Positions 35,318 to 45,565 of a stretch of DNA of 64,000 nt are shown here, one piece after another; positions within the stretch are counted from its first letter, which is position 1; every line of letters starts with the position of its first letter. This DNA is from Bacillus testis (GTDB taxonomy: Bacteria > Bacillota > Bacilli > Bacillales > DSM-1321). The notes beneath the pieces were generated by a model that saw only the letters and a list, made by a program, of their open reading frames with translations, searched no databases and was not told the origin of the DNA. The position numbers and the translations under genes are program-made. The stretch covers positions 2,926,980 through 2,990,979 of the forward strand of contig NZ_LN851186.1 in assembly GCF_001243895.1 (NCBI RefSeq), read 5' to 3'.

Positions 35318-36466
35318 TCAGTCTTTATTTTCCTTATCTTTCTTGCTTGTGATATGCTCAGCTTTTGCTTTGTTGTGCTCCTCCAGCGTATTTGTAAAGA
35401 TGACTTCTCCTTCAGGTGTCGCCAAGAAATACAGAGCGGTCGTCTTCACTGGATTAAGGACAGCCTGGATCGATGTTTCGCCAGCATTTGCGATCGGTCC
35501 TGGAGGGAAACCTTTATTCTTATACGTATTGTACGGATCATCTACTTCAAGATGGCTATAAAGCACCCTTTTCTTATGTTCACCAAGGGCATAGAGCACA
35601 GTAGGGTCTGTCTGGAGGGGCATTCCTTCCTGTATGCGGTTATAGAACACCTGGGCAATCTTCCCACGGTCCGTTTGCTGTGTCGCTTCTTCCTCCACCA
35701 AGGAAGCAACCGTCAGCAACTTATGGATCGTGAATTTTTTTGCTGCCATCTGTTCCAGGTATTTGGCCATGACGTTGCTTGTTTTGCGCAGCATATCGCT
35801 CACAATGGTTTCAAGCGAAGGATTGTCTTCATAGTATTCATATGTGGCAGGAAAAAGGTAGCCTTCCAAAGGATGCTTAATGTTTTTTCCGTTAATATCC
35901 TGTGTCAATAAATCTGGAAATTTAGCCTGCATTTTTTTGATGAAGGCTGGATCATTCAATGTTTCGAAAATCTTTTTGTTATCCTGCCCCGTCTCATCGG
36001 CAATAATCTTAGCAATTTCCTTCAGTTGTTTGCCTTCGGGTACAAGGATTTTGACGTTGGCTTTTTTCACTAATTTGCCGGACTTAAGCGTTTTGACAAG
36101 CTCATCCAGCGTCATTGATGGAGAAAGCTGATAGTTTCCTGCTTGGAAATTCCCTTCATTATTGAACTTGACATAGTACTTAAAGACTCGTGCGTTCTTA
36201 ACAATGCCATGGTCTTTCAGAATATGCGAAATGCTGGAAGGGGATGAGCCGATTGGGATTTCGACGCTTGTGAATTTATCATTATCGGGATCCGCAGGCT
36301 TTAAAGCCGAGTTAATATAGAAAAACAGGGCTAAGCCGACAATAATGATGGCAGCCAGTATGGAAAGGATCGTTATCAGCACAATTTTCCTAACCGTTTT
36401 CGCTTCATTTTGTCTTTCGGACAGATTCTTGATCATCATATCTTTCTTTGATTTCTTATCACTCAT
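35318..36466 (-). CDS. mltG: Endolytic murein transglycosylase MltG (YrrL)
   Basis: MltG cuts nascent glycan strands at the membrane and sets their length. The 382-residue protein has a basic cytoplasmic start, one membrane helix (IVLITILSILAAIIIVGLAL, about 28-47), a LysM-like domain (SVEIPIGSSPSSISHILKDH), and the YceG domain with the catalytic Glu in TVASLVEEEAT, followed by FYNRIQEGMPLQTDPTVLYA. GGGGGAAAATGA precedes the ATG. It is a separate unit between yrzB and yrrM. Confidence 0.95.
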   Translation of the reverse strand: MSDKKSKKDMMIKNLSERQNEAKTVRKIVLITILSILAAIIIVGLALFFYINSALKPADPDNDKFTSVEIPIGSSPSSISHILKDHGIVKNARVFKYYVKFNNEGNFQAGNYQLSPSMTLDELVKTLKSGKLVKKANVKILVPEGKQLKEIAKIIADETGQDNKKIFETLNDPAFIKKMQAKFPDLLTQDINGKNIKHPLEGYLFPATYEYYEDNPSLETIVSDMLRKTSNVMAKYLEQMAAKKFTIHKLLTVASLVEEEATQQTDRGKIAQVFYNRIQEGMPLQTDPTVLYALGEHKKRVLYSHLEVDDPYNTYKNKGFPPGPIANAGETSIQAVLNPVKTTALYFLATPEGEVIFTNTLEEHNKAKAEHITSKKDKENKD

Positions 36467-36681
36467 TCATTTTCCCCCTGTAGAGTAAGGACGGATTACT
36501 GTCTCTTTTTATATTATTTTCCGCTTTCTTCATGCTTTGTAGCCTTTCGCCAAGCACTTCAACGAACATTATACTAAAAAACATACAAAATTACACAGTA
36601 TTCAACAATTTTTTCGCCCCGCCATACATATAGGGCCAGCTGCGTCCGCTTTTTTTATTCTTGAATCAAATGGAGCCATGC

Positions 36682-36714
36682 AAAAAAAAGCCTTGCCGCT
36701 CGGCAAGGCTTTTT
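36682..36714 (-). terminator. Terminator of the ireB-ruvX-yrzB operon
   Basis: GCCTTGCCG-AG-CGGCAAGGC followed by TTTTTTTT on the minus strand, directly past the yrzB stop. Confidence 0.95.
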
Positions 36715-36720
36715 CATAGC

Positions 36721-37014
36721 TTATTCTTCTTCAGCGTTCTTTTCTTCAACAAATGTGTTGTACATTTCTTCGACTAGATCCCACTCTTCTTCAGTCTCGA
36801 TTGGCATCAATTCGCCTTCGCTTTCCTCGTCGTTTTCACTTGGGATAAAAGCAGAAGCGTGAACAAGGATTTCGCCATTCTCGTCTTCTTCTTCACCGAT
36901 TGGATAGTAAAGCACATAGCTTTTGTTGAATTCTTCAGATGGGAAAGAGAAAAGAATTTGGCATAGTTGTTCGTTTCCTTGCTCGTCCACAATTGTGATT
37001 TGATCTTCATTCAT
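36721..37014 (-). CDS. yrzB: DUF1292 family protein YrzB
   Basis: This is a 97-residue acidic protein of unknown function. The DUF1292 core is [20 protein letters not shown] followed by KSYVLYYP and a run of acidic residues; the C-terminus ([16 protein letters not shown]) is helical. It stands after ruvX in the conserved ireB-ruvX-yrzB order. AGAGGTGTTTAGAA precedes the ATG. Confidence 0.92.
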   Translation of the reverse strand: MNEDQITIVDEQGNEQLCQILFSFPSEEFNKSYVLYYPIGEEEDENGEILVHASAFIPSENDEESEGELMPIETEEEWDLVEEMYNTFVEEKNAEEE

Positions 37015-37033
37015 TTCTAAACACCTCTATTAG

Positions 37034-37450
37034 TTAGTTTTGGCTATCCAGATAGCCTTGCAGGATCATAACGGCCGCCATCTTATCAATGACCTTCTTG
37101 CGCTTGCTCCGGCTTACATCGGCTTCAAGCAGCACCCTCTCGGCAGCCATTGTGGTAAGGCGCTCGTCCCAAAGAACAACAGGCATCTTGAATTTCTTCT
37201 CGAAATTCTTGGCGAACTCCTGGCAGATTTCTCCCCGGGGCCCGATCGTGCCATTCATGTTTTTCGGCAGACCCACTACGGCTTTCGTGACATCATATTC
37301 CTTAATCAGTTCCTTCAGTCTCTTATAGCCAAAATCCTGGATTTGTTCATTAATCTTAATTGTTTCGATGCCTTGGGCCGTCCAGCCCATCGCATCGCTT
37401 ATTGCTACTCCGATAGTCTTGGAGCCAACGTCCAAACCGATAGTTCGCAT
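37034..37450 (-). CDS. yrrK: Pre-16S rRNA processing nuclease YqgF / RuvX (YrrK)
   Basis: This RNase H-like protein matures the 5' end of 16S rRNA and was once proposed as a Holliday junction resolvase. The catalytic-site segments are [33 protein letters not shown] and [15 protein letters not shown]. The 138-residue length is standard. Its ATG directly follows the ireB stop with GAGGAG inside the end of ireB. Confidence 0.95.
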   Translation of the reverse strand: MRTIGLDVGSKTIGVAISDAMGWTAQGIETIKINEQIQDFGYKRLKELIKEYDVTKAVVGLPKNMNGTIGPRGEICQEFAKNFEKKFKMPVVLWDERLTTMAAERVLLEADVSRSKRKKVIDKMAAVMILQGYLDSQN

Positions 37451-37720
37451 TTACTGCTCCTCGCGATTATGTTTTAAGTAAAACTGAACAAGTTCTTCAA
37501 TAATCTCGTCTCGTTCGAGCTTGCGGATCATGTTGCGCGCATCTTGATGGCGGGGTATATAGGCCGGATCCCCTGAAAGCAGGTAACCGACAATCTGGTT
37601 GATTGGGTTATACCCTTTTTCCTGGAGCGCACTGTATACTTTCATCAAGACTTCTTGCACATCCCTTTCAAATGGCTCTTCTTGAAAATGAAATTGCATC
37701 GTTTTGTCAAAGGAACTCAT
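37451..37720 (-). CDS. ireB: IreB family regulatory phosphoprotein (YrzL, UPF0297)
   Basis: IreB is a small dimeric protein, a substrate of the PASTA kinase IreK in enterococci, where it lowers cephalosporin resistance. The 89-residue sequence contains [16 protein letters not shown] and [20 protein letters not shown], family signatures. The N-terminal Thr in KTMQF is in the region phosphorylated in enterococci. The ATG at 37720 follows GAGGTGTCCAA; an upstream frame start has no such site. It follows alaS by 82 bp in the conserved alaS-ireB-ruvX order. Confidence 0.94.
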   Translation of the reverse strand: MSSFDKTMQFHFQEEPFERDVQEVLMKVYSALQEKGYNPINQIVGYLLSGDPAYIPRHQDARNMIRKLERDEIIEELVQFYLKHNREEQ

Positions 37721-37802
37721 TTGGACACCTCGCTTCTCGCTTTCTTCAGGACATTGTCCATAAAAGATTATTAAGCTTATTGTACAACAATACAATCCTT
37801 AT

Positions 37803-40436
37803 TTAAATTGATTTTACCCATTCTTCTACAAATTTAAGCGCAGAATCCACTTCGCCAGGGTTTTTGCCTCCCGCCTGGGCCATGTCAGGACGGCCTCCGC
37901 CGCCTCCGCCGCAACGTGTTGCCACTTCCTTGATCAATTTGCCGGCATGGTAGCCCTTCGGAATTAAATCTTCAGTGACCGCTGCGATTATATTGACTTT
38001 TTCGCCTTGTACGGAAGCCAATACAATCACGCCTGAAGAGATTTTTCCTTTCAATTCATCTGCCATAGAACGCAGGTGGTTCATATCCGAAGCCTGCACC
38101 TTGGCAGCCAATACATTGATTCCGTTGATCTCTTTAACAGAAGAGACAAGATTTCCTGCTTCAATGTTGCCCAATTTTGTCTTCAATGATTCATTTTCAC
38201 GGTTGAGTTCTTTTAGCTCAGCATTCAATGATTCAATACGGGTAGGCACATCTTTCATATTCGTTTTTAATAAAGAAGCTGCTTGTTTCAGTAAAGACAA
38301 TTGGTCATTCAGCGTATTGTAGGCTGCAGCCCCTGTTACAGCTTCGATACGACGAGTGCCGGCACCGATTCCGCTTTCAGATACAATCTTGAATAAACCG
38401 ATGGTTGCTGTGTTGTCCACATGGCAGCCTCCGCATAATTCCAGGCTGTAATCGCCAACTGAGACTAGACGGACCACTTTTCCGTATTTCTCGCCGAATA
38501 GAGCCATTGCTCCCATTGCTTTTGCTTCTTCGATGTCTTTGTCTTCGATCACTACCGGGATGCTTTCCCAGATCTTTTCGTTTACGATCTGTTCAATCCG
38601 TTCCAACTCTTCCGGTGTGATTTGTCCGAAATGAGAGAAGTCGAAGCGTAGACGGTCTTTTTGGACCAATGAACCCGCTTGGTTTACGTGCGTGCCCAAT
38701 ACGTCCTTCAATGCCTGGTGCAACAGGTGAGTCGCCGTATGGTTTTTAGTGATTTGGCTGCGAATCGATGCATCTACTTCAGAGACAACCGTTGCCCCTT
38801 CTTTGAGAACACCGTTTTCCACTTTCACTCGATGTAGATTCTGGCCATTCGGAGCTTTCTGTACATCCAATACAGTCGCTTTGCCGTCTTCATTTACCAT
38901 AAATCCACTATCGGCAATTTGTCCGCCGCTCTCCGCATAGAAAGGCGTCTGGCTTAAAATGATTTGCACTTCTTCTCCGGCTGTTGCAGAAGCTTGCTTT
39001 TCGCCGTCCTTAACGATAGCAATAATAGTGCCTTCCGCCTCCAGCTGGCTGTAACCCACGAATGTGCTGGCATCCTTGATATCCCCCAGCACTCCGCCTT
39101 GGACCTGCATGGAATCTACATCCTGGCGGGCAGCACGGGCACGTTCCCTTTGTTCTTCCATTTCTTTCTCGAAGCCTTCATGGTCTACGCCCATTCCTTC
39201 TTCTTCCGCATATTCTTCGGTTAATTCCACAGGGAATCCGTACGTATCATACAAGCGGAAGATATCCTTGCCGGAAATCATTTTGCTTCCTTGTTCTTTT
39301 TCTTTAGCGATGACTGAGCTTAAAATTTGTAGACCATCATGAAGCGTTTCATGGAAACGTTCTTCTTCATTTTTTACGACTTTTGCAATGAAATCTTTTT
39401 TCTCCAGTACTTCCGGATAGAAATCTTTCATGATTTCCCCGACAACCGGAACTAATTCATGCATGAATGGCTTTTCGATGCCAATATGCTTAGCGTAACG
39501 GACTGCACGGCGCAACAGGCGGCGCAATACATATCCACGTCCTTCATTCGAAGGCAGCGCACCATCTCCTACAGCAAAAGTAACTGTGCGGATATGGTCG
39601 GCGATGACTTTGAATGCTGTATCATGCACTGGGTTTTTGCCATATTTTGCGCCAGAAATTTCTTCAGTAGCGCGGATGATCGGCATAAATAAATCCGTAT
39701 CAAAGTTGGTAGGAACATTTTGAACAACTGATGCCATCCGTTCCAGTCCCATCCCTGTATCAATATTTTTCTTTGGCAGCGGCGTATAAGTGCCGTCCGG
39801 ATTATGGTTGAATTGGGAAAATACCAGGTTCCAGATTTCAAGATGTCTTTCATTTTCCCCGCCTGGATACAGTTCAGGGTCATTAGGGTCATCCCCATAT
39901 TCAGGTCCGCGGTCATAGAAAATCTCTGTATTCGGACCGCTTGGGCCTTCCCCGATATCCCAAAAGTTTTCTTCCAGGCGAATAATGCGCTCTTCAGGGA
40001 TGCCCACTTTTTTATTCCAAATTTCGAATGCTTCGTCATCTTCCGGGTGGATGGTGACAGCCAATTTATCTTTATCGAAACCGATCCATTTTTCATCAGT
40101 CAGAAATTCCCAAGCCCAAAGAATGGCTTCTTCCTTAAAATAATCGCCGATTGAAAAGTTTCCAAGCATTTCGAAGAATGTATGGTGTCTGGCTGTTTTG
40201 CCGACATTTTCGATATCATTGGTACGGATGGACTTTTGGGCATTAGTAATGCGCGGATTTTCCGGAATGACACGTCCGTCGAAGTATTTTTTCAATGTTG
40301 CAACCCCGGAGTTGATCCAAAGAAGGGTCGGATCCTCATGGGGAACCAATGAGGCACTTGGTTCAATGCTGTGGCCTTTTTCTTTAAAGAAATCCAGATA
40401 CATTTGGCGGATTTGAGCGCCTGTTAATTGTTTCAT
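37803..40436 (-). CDS. alaS: Alanyl-tRNA synthetase
   Basis: AlaS charges tRNA-Ala and edits Ser/Gly mischarging. It begins [20 protein letters not shown]. The class II motif 2 region is in [15 protein letters not shown], the editing-domain zinc site is [11 protein letters not shown] ... [13 protein letters not shown], and the C-terminal C-Ala domain ends [16 protein letters not shown]. The 877 residues are normal. AAGGAGG precedes the ATG. A T-box leader with its own consensus promoter lies upstream, so expression should rise when tRNA-Ala is uncharged. Confidence 0.98.
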   Translation of the reverse strand: MKQLTGAQIRQMYLDFFKEKGHSIEPSASLVPHEDPTLLWINSGVATLKKYFDGRVIPENPRITNAQKSIRTNDIENVGKTARHHTFFEMLGNFSIGDYFKEEAILWAWEFLTDEKWIGFDKDKLAVTIHPEDDEAFEIWNKKVGIPEERIIRLEENFWDIGEGPSGPNTEIFYDRGPEYGDDPNDPELYPGGENERHLEIWNLVFSQFNHNPDGTYTPLPKKNIDTGMGLERMASVVQNVPTNFDTDLFMPIIRATEEISGAKYGKNPVHDTAFKVIADHIRTVTFAVGDGALPSNEGRGYVLRRLLRRAVRYAKHIGIEKPFMHELVPVVGEIMKDFYPEVLEKKDFIAKVVKNEEERFHETLHDGLQILSSVIAKEKEQGSKMISGKDIFRLYDTYGFPVELTEEYAEEEGMGVDHEGFEKEMEEQRERARAARQDVDSMQVQGGVLGDIKDASTFVGYSQLEAEGTIIAIVKDGEKQASATAGEEVQIILSQTPFYAESGGQIADSGFMVNEDGKATVLDVQKAPNGQNLHRVKVENGVLKEGATVVSEVDASIRSQITKNHTATHLLHQALKDVLGTHVNQAGSLVQKDRLRFDFSHFGQITPEELERIEQIVNEKIWESIPVVIEDKDIEEAKAMGAMALFGEKYGKVVRLVSVGDYSLELCGGCHVDNTATIGLFKIVSESGIGAGTRRIEAVTGAAAYNTLNDQLSLLKQAASLLKTNMKDVPTRIESLNAELKELNRENESLKTKLGNIEAGNLVSSVKEINGINVLAAKVQASDMNHLRSMADELKGKISSGVIVLASVQGEKVNIIAAVTEDLIPKGYHAGKLIKEVATRCGGGGGGRPDMAQAGGKNPGEVDSALKFVEEWVKSI

Positions 40437-40507
40437 AAATCAATTTCCTCCTTGTTCTTCCTAATTATGCATAAATGATGGGACACATCAGGACCTTCTG
40501 AAGGCAC

Positions 40508-40775
40508 AAAAAAACCCTCATCCCTAAAAGGGACGAGAGTAACTCGCGGTACCACCCTAATTATGATCGGATCCTTACATAATCCAAATCATCACCTTAG
40601 CTGCCTTAACGCGGCAAACGGCAGGTATTAGCTACACTCCAGACTAGCTTTCTGTTAACCCTTACCCCGGATTCCTTGCAGCCTAAGGGAATCCCTCTCT
40701 ACCGGCACTATACAAGTACCGTCAGGCGGATGATAACATACTCGATCCTTCAACGTTTTATTTCAATTCATCTAT
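40508..40775 (-). promoter_or_regulatory. T-box riboswitch leader of alaS
   Basis: The T-box AGGGTGGTACCGCG is at 40558-40545 on the minus strand. A terminator (CUCUCGUCCC / GGGAUGAGGG plus T7, 40540-40508) competes with an antiterminator formed by the T-box. Upstream Stem I elements AGAGAG and GCTGCAAGG are present. A GCT triplet in AGAAAGCTAGTCTGG is a good candidate Ala specifier, although its place in the specifier loop is inferred. Confidence 0.93.
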
Positions 40776-40781
40776 AAATGG

Positions 40782-40810
40782 ATTATATGTACAACTTTGC
40801 CTTTTGTCAA
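40782..40810 (-). promoter_or_regulatory. Consensus sigma-A promoter of alaS
   Basis: Perfect TTGACA (40810-40805) and TATAAT (40787-40782) with a 17-bp spacer on the minus strand, just upstream of the T-box leader. Confidence 0.95.
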
Positions 40811-40826
40811 ATGGAATAACATGCAT

Positions 40827-41909
40827 TCATTCTTCCCCGAGTTGTTTCCTTTGCCTTTCTTTCATGTAATATGAGCGGGCATGAAGGATGGCCACCTTGA
40901 TGATTGCCAGAATCGGCACTGCCAAGATCAGGCCGAATACGCCGCCGATCTCTCCGCCGAGGAATAAACTGAACATAATGATTAGCGGGTGCATATGAAG
41001 GCTTTTGCCAACAATCATTGGAGACAGAATATTGCCTTCCACAAATTGCAGCCCAAACACAATGACTGCCACCCATATCATCTGTTTAGCCGAGGTAGCC
41101 GCCGCAATCAGCAGCGCCGGCAATGCCCCGATGATTGGCCCAAAATAAGGGATCACATTGGTTATGCCGATGATCACGCCCAATAAAAGGCTATATTTCA
41201 CATGGGCGATCCAGAGAAAAAGAGCCGACAGAACACCAATAATGACACAAACGATCAATTGTCCCCTGATATAGCTTCCAATCGATACCTCAGCATCCTT
41301 CATAAACGATATTCCCTGTTTGCGGAGAAAGGAAGGAGTGATATACCAAATCGCTTTTTTTATTTTTACCCAGTCCTTCAGATAATAGAAGGAAATAAAG
41401 GGAATGATGGCGAACAAGACAACAAAATCGAAGATCTTCACCAATGAAGACAATGATTTTGTCAAAAAAGCTTCGGCCTGCTTTTCCACGAATAAAATGG
41501 CATCCTGGACTCTGTCTTTATATTGGACGGGCCAATGGGACGTCTTGGCATGGATGACATCAAGCACATGTTGGTATTTTTGGGTAAACACCGGCGTTGC
41601 CTCCATCAATTCCTCCAGTTCACGGATAATGACTGGTATGCCTCTATAGATGGCAAATCCTGCCCCTCCAAAGAAAACGACATAAATCAACAAAATGCTG
41701 ATCCCACGGTTCATCCCTTTCTGATGGAGCTTTTCAACAACCGGGTGCAAAAGATAACTGATAAACGCTGCGATGGCAAATGGCAAAATCGATTTCAGCA
41801 GAATAGCCACGACAGGCAACCAGATGATTTTCAGCTTAAAAAACAAAAATAATACAATAAAGATCAACAGCAATAAAGTTAATCGGGTAATCCATTTTGA
41901 TTTAAGCAC
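40827..41909 (-). CDS. yrrI: AI-2E family transporter YrrI
   Basis: This is a polytopic membrane protein (360 aa, about eight helices) of the AI-2 exporter / UPF0118 family; the substrate in Bacillus is not known and may be an ion or small solute. Family features are FAIAAFISYLLHPVVEKLHQ near residue 45, FIPFISFYYLKDW near 165, and NVIPYFGPIIGALPALLIA near 250. Start is GTG with AGGTG 7 bases upstream. It lies upstream of the alaS promoter and is probably its own unit. Confidence 0.9.
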   Translation of the reverse strand: MLKSKWITRLTLLLLIFIVLFLFFKLKIIWLPVVAILLKSILPFAIAAFISYLLHPVVEKLHQKGMNRGISILLIYVVFFGGAGFAIYRGIPVIIRELEELMEATPVFTQKYQHVLDVIHAKTSHWPVQYKDRVQDAILFVEKQAEAFLTKSLSSLVKIFDFVVLFAIIPFISFYYLKDWVKIKKAIWYITPSFLRKQGISFMKDAEVSIGSYIRGQLIVCVIIGVLSALFLWIAHVKYSLLLGVIIGITNVIPYFGPIIGALPALLIAAATSAKQMIWVAVIVFGLQFVEGNILSPMIVGKSLHMHPLIIMFSLFLGGEIGGVFGLILAVPILAIIKVAILHARSYYMKERQRKQLGEE

Positions 41910-41996
41910 AATGATTCACCTACCTGCCTATAGCATTTGTCTCTCTTGCGTTTTTATCCAAATTCACAAGCATTTTCTAATGAGGCAAGCAGAATA

Positions 41997-42033
41997 GCAA
42001 AAAACCGAAAAGGACATCCTTTTCGGTTTTTGC
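41997..42033 (-). terminator. Bidirectional terminator between yrzQ and yrrI
   Basis: GCAAAAAACCGAAAAGGA pairs with TCCTTTTCGGTTTTTGC, giving T runs on both strands. On the minus strand it follows yrzQ by about 20 bp. Confidence 0.92.
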
Positions 42034-42054
42034 CGTCTAGTATTGATAAATGGA

Positions 42055-42186
42055 CTAGAAAAGCGATTTTACTTTTCTTTTCATTTTCCGCATAGACTTT
42101 TGTGAAAATTTCCTAGAGTTGATCATCGAAGCGGCAACCATGCCTGCTCCAAACGTCATCATGGAAGATACGGACATTTTACGCAT
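42055..42186 (-). CDS. yrzQ: Small basic protein, YrzQ/DUF3918-like
   Basis: This is a 43-residue protein starting MRKMSVSSMMTFGAGMVAAS and ending with a very basic helix (SMRKMKRKVKSLF). A short GAGMVAA hydrophobic patch followed by a run of Lys/Arg, the length, and the position between yrrI and the zinc-ribbon gene match the YrzQ family. AGAGGTG stands 6 bases before the ATG at 42186, and a terminator follows. No function is known. Confidence 0.75.
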   Translation of the reverse strand: MRKMSVSSMMTFGAGMVAASMINSRKFSQKSMRKMKRKVKSLF

Positions 42187-42254
42187 CACATACACCTCTT
42201 CCTTCTACCTTTATTCAGGCCGCAGTAAAGAGCTTATGTTCCGGCAATAGCGCG

Positions 42255-42283
42255 TTGCCCATGTGTTCTGCACACATGGGCAA
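42255..42283. repeat. Perfect 12-bp inverted repeat between small genes
   Basis: TTGCCCATGTGT - 5 nt - ACACATGGGCAA. There is no T run on either side, so it is not a classical terminator. It could be an operator or an mRNA stability element between the zinc-ribbon gene and yrzQ. Confidence 0.7.
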
Positions 42284-42317
42284 GCAGCACATGCCCACCA
42301 ATAGAGGATCTATTCCT

Positions 42318-42506
42318 CTACATGGTATAGCGTCTGTCATCCTCAGAAAACAAATCATCCAAGGAACTTAAACTGCCATCTTCCTCTACTTGATGGGTAT
42401 TGATGATTCCTTTATGCAAAGACATTTCAATTAAGCAATTCCAGCAGTAATATTGGTTGACGCCAATTTTACCGATATCTTTACTTCCGCAGTTGGGACA
42501 CTTCAT
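42318..42506 (-). CDS. Small zinc-ribbon protein
   Basis: This 62-residue protein carries one zinc ribbon: MKCPNCGSKDIGKIGVNQYY then CWNC, a CxxC-15-CxxC arrangement. The C-terminal half is acidic (SLSSLDDLFSEDD). Its function is unknown; similar small proteins occur in Bacillus beside yrrD. AATGAGGTG lies about 9 bases before the ATG. It follows yrrD by 16 bp and is likely cotranscribed with it. Confidence 0.82.
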   Translation of the reverse strand: MKCPNCGSKDIGKIGVNQYYCWNCLIEMSLHKGIINTHQVEEDGSLSSLDDLFSEDDRRYTM

Positions 42507-42522
42507 ACGTTATGACACCTCA

Positions 42523-42987
42523 TTATTCAAGTGTTGAAATTATGATGGCGTCTTTTCCTAACGATGGAGGCTTGTGCACAGAGATCATTTGTTTTCCATC
42601 CCGAAGATCGGAGAAGAAACCATTTGAAATTTCATATGCTACGATTGTGCCCAATTGCTCGCTGAAGTATACATCTTCCAGAAATCCCAAATCTTCACCA
42701 TGATCATTGATGATTTTTTTACCGGTTAAGTCTCGCTGATGTCGAAGAGTGTATACTTGATCACGTTTGAACGGAAGCAGGGATTCTTGTTTAGCTGCCA
42801 GTCCGTCTTTGCCAAAGGCGGCCACATCTTGCAGAGGAAGAAGTTTTGCCTTTTTGAACGGGGAATGCATGTCCATGAGCAGGCCCAATACAGAGCCGCC
42901 ATCGGATATCACAAGATCTGATACATGCCCGATGATTGTTCCATTGTCATACACAGGCATTCCGTCCAATAATGATAGTGTTCGCAA
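42523..42987 (-). CDS. yrrD: PRC-barrel domain protein YrrD
   Basis: Two PRC-barrel-like modules are visible: MPVYDNGTIIGHVSDLVISD with LLMDMHSPFKKAKLLPLQDV, then LTGKKIINDHGEDLGFLEDV with GTIVAYEISNGFFSDLRDG. Such domains occur in photosynthetic reaction centre H subunits and RimM, and often bind RNA or proteins; YrrD has no assigned role. The start is uncertain: a TTG at 42987 after GGCGGGGTG gives 154 residues, while an ATG at 43011 would add eight residues. It is separated from recD2 by a terminator. Confidence 0.82.
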   Translation of the reverse strand: MRTLSLLDGMPVYDNGTIIGHVSDLVISDGGSVLGLLMDMHSPFKKAKLLPLQDVAAFGKDGLAAKQESLLPFKRDQVYTLRHQRDLTGKKIINDHGEDLGFLEDVYFSEQLGTIVAYEISNGFFSDLRDGKQMISVHKPPSLGKDAIIISTLE

Positions 42988-43080
42988 AGTACACCCCGCC
43001 TTTCCGAACATTACTAGTTTGGCTGATAAAGCGCCGCTTATGACTGCATTCCTTAACCAGTTCAGGCTGATTTTTCCTAT

Positions 43081-43110
43081 AAAAAAGCCCGCCCGTCATA
43101 ACGGGCAGGC
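43081..43110 (-). terminator. Terminator of recD2
   Basis: GCCTGCCCG-TTAT-GACGGGCGGGC (a near-perfect GC stem) is followed by TTTTTT on the minus strand; it overlaps the last bases of recD2. Confidence 0.93.
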
Positions 43111-43112
43111 TT

Positions 43113-45542
43113 TTAGCTGATTTCTTTTTCCATAAAATCGAAGGGCGTCAGAGAGCCCATACCGATCATCGGGTCCACTTTTAAAGGATCACGATAAAAC
43201 TCATTGTCAGTTACCTCATCGTCCACTGGCGATTTCTCGCCGCCCTCTTCAACAGATTTGCCCTGTATAGCGGCAATGAGTTGTTGTTGCAAGGTTGTAT
43301 TCCGTTCATGGTCCTGTGTCCGTTCTACGCCCATTCTTAATGCATCCTCTTCGCCGCACAGAATAAGGAATTGTTTGCTGCGGGTGATGGCTGTATAAAT
43401 CAGTTTCCTTCTCAACATGCGGTAGTAGCTCTTCACAACGGGCAGGATGACAATCGGAAATTCACTGCCTTGCGATTTATGAATCGAGCAGCAATAAGCA
43501 TGGGTAATTTGCGTTAAATCCTGTTTGGTATAAGCCACTTCAATGCCATCGTATGAGACATAGAGCAAATCCTGTTTCTCTGTATTTTCTTTTGCGTAAG
43601 AGATGGAGATGATCTCACCCATATCCCCATTGAATACATTGCTTTCCGGCTGGTTAACGAGCTGAAGGACTTTGTCGCCCACGCGATATACAATATCGCC
43701 GAATGCTATTTCGCGGCGGGAACCGTCCGGATTGGGATTATAGATTTCCTGAATCAGCTTATTGAGGGCATCAATCCCTGCCGGCCCCCGGTACATAGGA
43801 GCAAGCACCTGAAGGTCTTTTGCTTTATACCCTTTGTTCTTCGCATTTCTGACTACCTGTTCTACAACATCCATGATTTGTCCCGTATGGCAGGAAAAGA
43901 ACGAACGGTCCTTCTGCTGCAATGTAATATTGGCTGGCAGGCGGCCTTTTTTAATTTCATGCGCCAATTCGATAATCGATGAACCATCAGCTTGGCGATA
44001 GATGCTTTCAAGGCGGATCGTCGGTATGCACTCCGATTCTAACAGATCCTTTAGCACCTGTCCCGGGCCCACGGATGGAAGCTGGTCTTCATCCCCTACG
44101 AATATTACTTGGACATGCTCCGGCAACGCTTTTAGTAATTGATGCGCCAGCCAGGTATCGACCATGGATACTTCGTCGATAATGACAATTCTGCCTTCAA
44201 TCGGATTTTCTTCATCGTAGCTAAAACCTTCGCTGCCGTTCCAGCCAAGCAATCGGTGTATGGTTACGGCCGGCAGCCCTGTCGATTCCGCCATCCTCTT
44301 GGCAGCCCTGCCTGTAGGAGCCGCAAGCACAAACGGAAAAGGGTCTTTATCCTTGTATGCATGGGGATCCATACTGACGCCGTGAAGTTCGCTATATAAC
44401 TCTACGATCCCTTTAATGACCGTTGTTTTTCCGGTTCCGGGACCGCCGGTAAGAAGCATCATTGGCGACATGAGCGCCGTTTCAATGGCTTCTTTTTGGG
44501 CGGAGGCATATTCCACTTCCAACCTTTCTTCCAACTTACCCAAAGCAAGCAAAAATTCTGATTCGGGGAACGCATCCTTATATTCGGTCTGTTCCATAAT
44601 CCGTTTGATATTGGTGGCAATCCCTTTTTCCGAGTAATAGAGAGAAGGGGCATAAATACGTTTATCTTCAATGACCACTTTCTTCTCTTCCGCCAGTTCA
44701 ATCAATTGCTGGGAAATCGCCTGAAAATCGATACTGTCCCTTTTGTTGCCTTCAAGCAGGGCCTGAACCTTCTGCAAAAGCTCCTCGGCTTCCACATAAA
44801 CATGGCCTTCCTGCTGGCATTGGGTTTCGATAGTATACAGGCAGCCCGCTTTGATGCGATCGCTGTGGCTGCCGGAAATGCCCAATTGAAAGCCCAGTTC
44901 ATCCGCCCGTCCAAAACCGATCCCTTCCACGTCCTCAACGAGCTTATATGGATTGGTCTGAATGATGCTCAATGTATCCTGCTTATACATTTGATAAATC
45001 TTCATCGATAGCTGCGGCCCGAAGCCGTATTGGTTCAATGCAATCATGACCTGTTCCAGCCCTTGGTGCTCAACAAGTGTGTCATAAATCGCTTTGGCTT
45101 TTTCCGCTGACAATTTGGGGACTGAATCCAACAGGGAAGGCGTAGCCAGTATTTTAGAGATGGCATTTTCCCCGATCGTATCCACTATGCTCTCAGCTGT
45201 TTTTTTGCCGATGCCATGGAAGAGTGTACTGGATAGATAACTGACGATCCCATCCTTTGTTTGAGGGAGGTCTTTCTGAAACTGATCCACCGCGAACTGT
45301 ACGCCAAACTTTGGATGGTCTTTCAGCTTTCCATAAAAAATATACGTTTCATGCTCATGGATTTGGGGGAAATAGCCGACAATGACCGCTTCTTTTTCGT
45401 CATAAGGCGCGTTCGTTTCGTCCACGCGGATCCGGACAACAGAATACAGATTTTGTTCATTATGAAAAATAGTGACCAGATGTCTGCCTTTCATGAACAA
45501 CTTTTTAGGTTCATCGAATAACTCAAGTTCATTCTGTTGCAC
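43113..45542 (-). CDS. recD2: ATP-dependent 5'-3' DNA helicase RecD2
   Basis: RecD2 is an SF1B helicase of bacteria that lack RecBC; it takes part in mismatch and replication-fork repair. Domains: an N-terminal OB-like region, tandem helix-hairpin-helix segments (LFHGIGKKTAESIVDTIGE), then the helicase core with motif I LTGGPGTGKTT, motif II IIDEVSMVD and motif V/VI THAYCCSIHKSQGSEF. The 809 residues are typical. Start is GTG with GGAGGGG 8 bases upstream. It follows yrrB by 23 bp. Confidence 0.96.
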   Translation of the reverse strand: MQQNELELFDEPKKLFMKGRHLVTIFHNEQNLYSVVRIRVDETNAPYDEKEAVIVGYFPQIHEHETYIFYGKLKDHPKFGVQFAVDQFQKDLPQTKDGIVSYLSSTLFHGIGKKTAESIVDTIGENAISKILATPSLLDSVPKLSAEKAKAIYDTLVEHQGLEQVMIALNQYGFGPQLSMKIYQMYKQDTLSIIQTNPYKLVEDVEGIGFGRADELGFQLGISGSHSDRIKAGCLYTIETQCQQEGHVYVEAEELLQKVQALLEGNKRDSIDFQAISQQLIELAEEKKVVIEDKRIYAPSLYYSEKGIATNIKRIMEQTEYKDAFPESEFLLALGKLEERLEVEYASAQKEAIETALMSPMMLLTGGPGTGKTTVIKGIVELYSELHGVSMDPHAYKDKDPFPFVLAAPTGRAAKRMAESTGLPAVTIHRLLGWNGSEGFSYDEENPIEGRIVIIDEVSMVDTWLAHQLLKALPEHVQVIFVGDEDQLPSVGPGQVLKDLLESECIPTIRLESIYRQADGSSIIELAHEIKKGRLPANITLQQKDRSFFSCHTGQIMDVVEQVVRNAKNKGYKAKDLQVLAPMYRGPAGIDALNKLIQEIYNPNPDGSRREIAFGDIVYRVGDKVLQLVNQPESNVFNGDMGEIISISYAKENTEKQDLLYVSYDGIEVAYTKQDLTQITHAYCCSIHKSQGSEFPIVILPVVKSYYRMLRRKLIYTAITRSKQFLILCGEEDALRMGVERTQDHERNTTLQQQLIAAIQGKSVEEGGEKSPVDDEVTDNEFYRDPLKVDPMIGMGSLTPFDFMEKEIS

Positions 45543-45565
45543 CGAAAAATCCCCTCCTGATTAGC

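Noticed and set aside
35300..35911. 203-codon plus-strand frame opposite mltG
   Set aside because: It overlaps mltG completely, and its composition (Cys, Phe, His rich) is typical of antisense frames.
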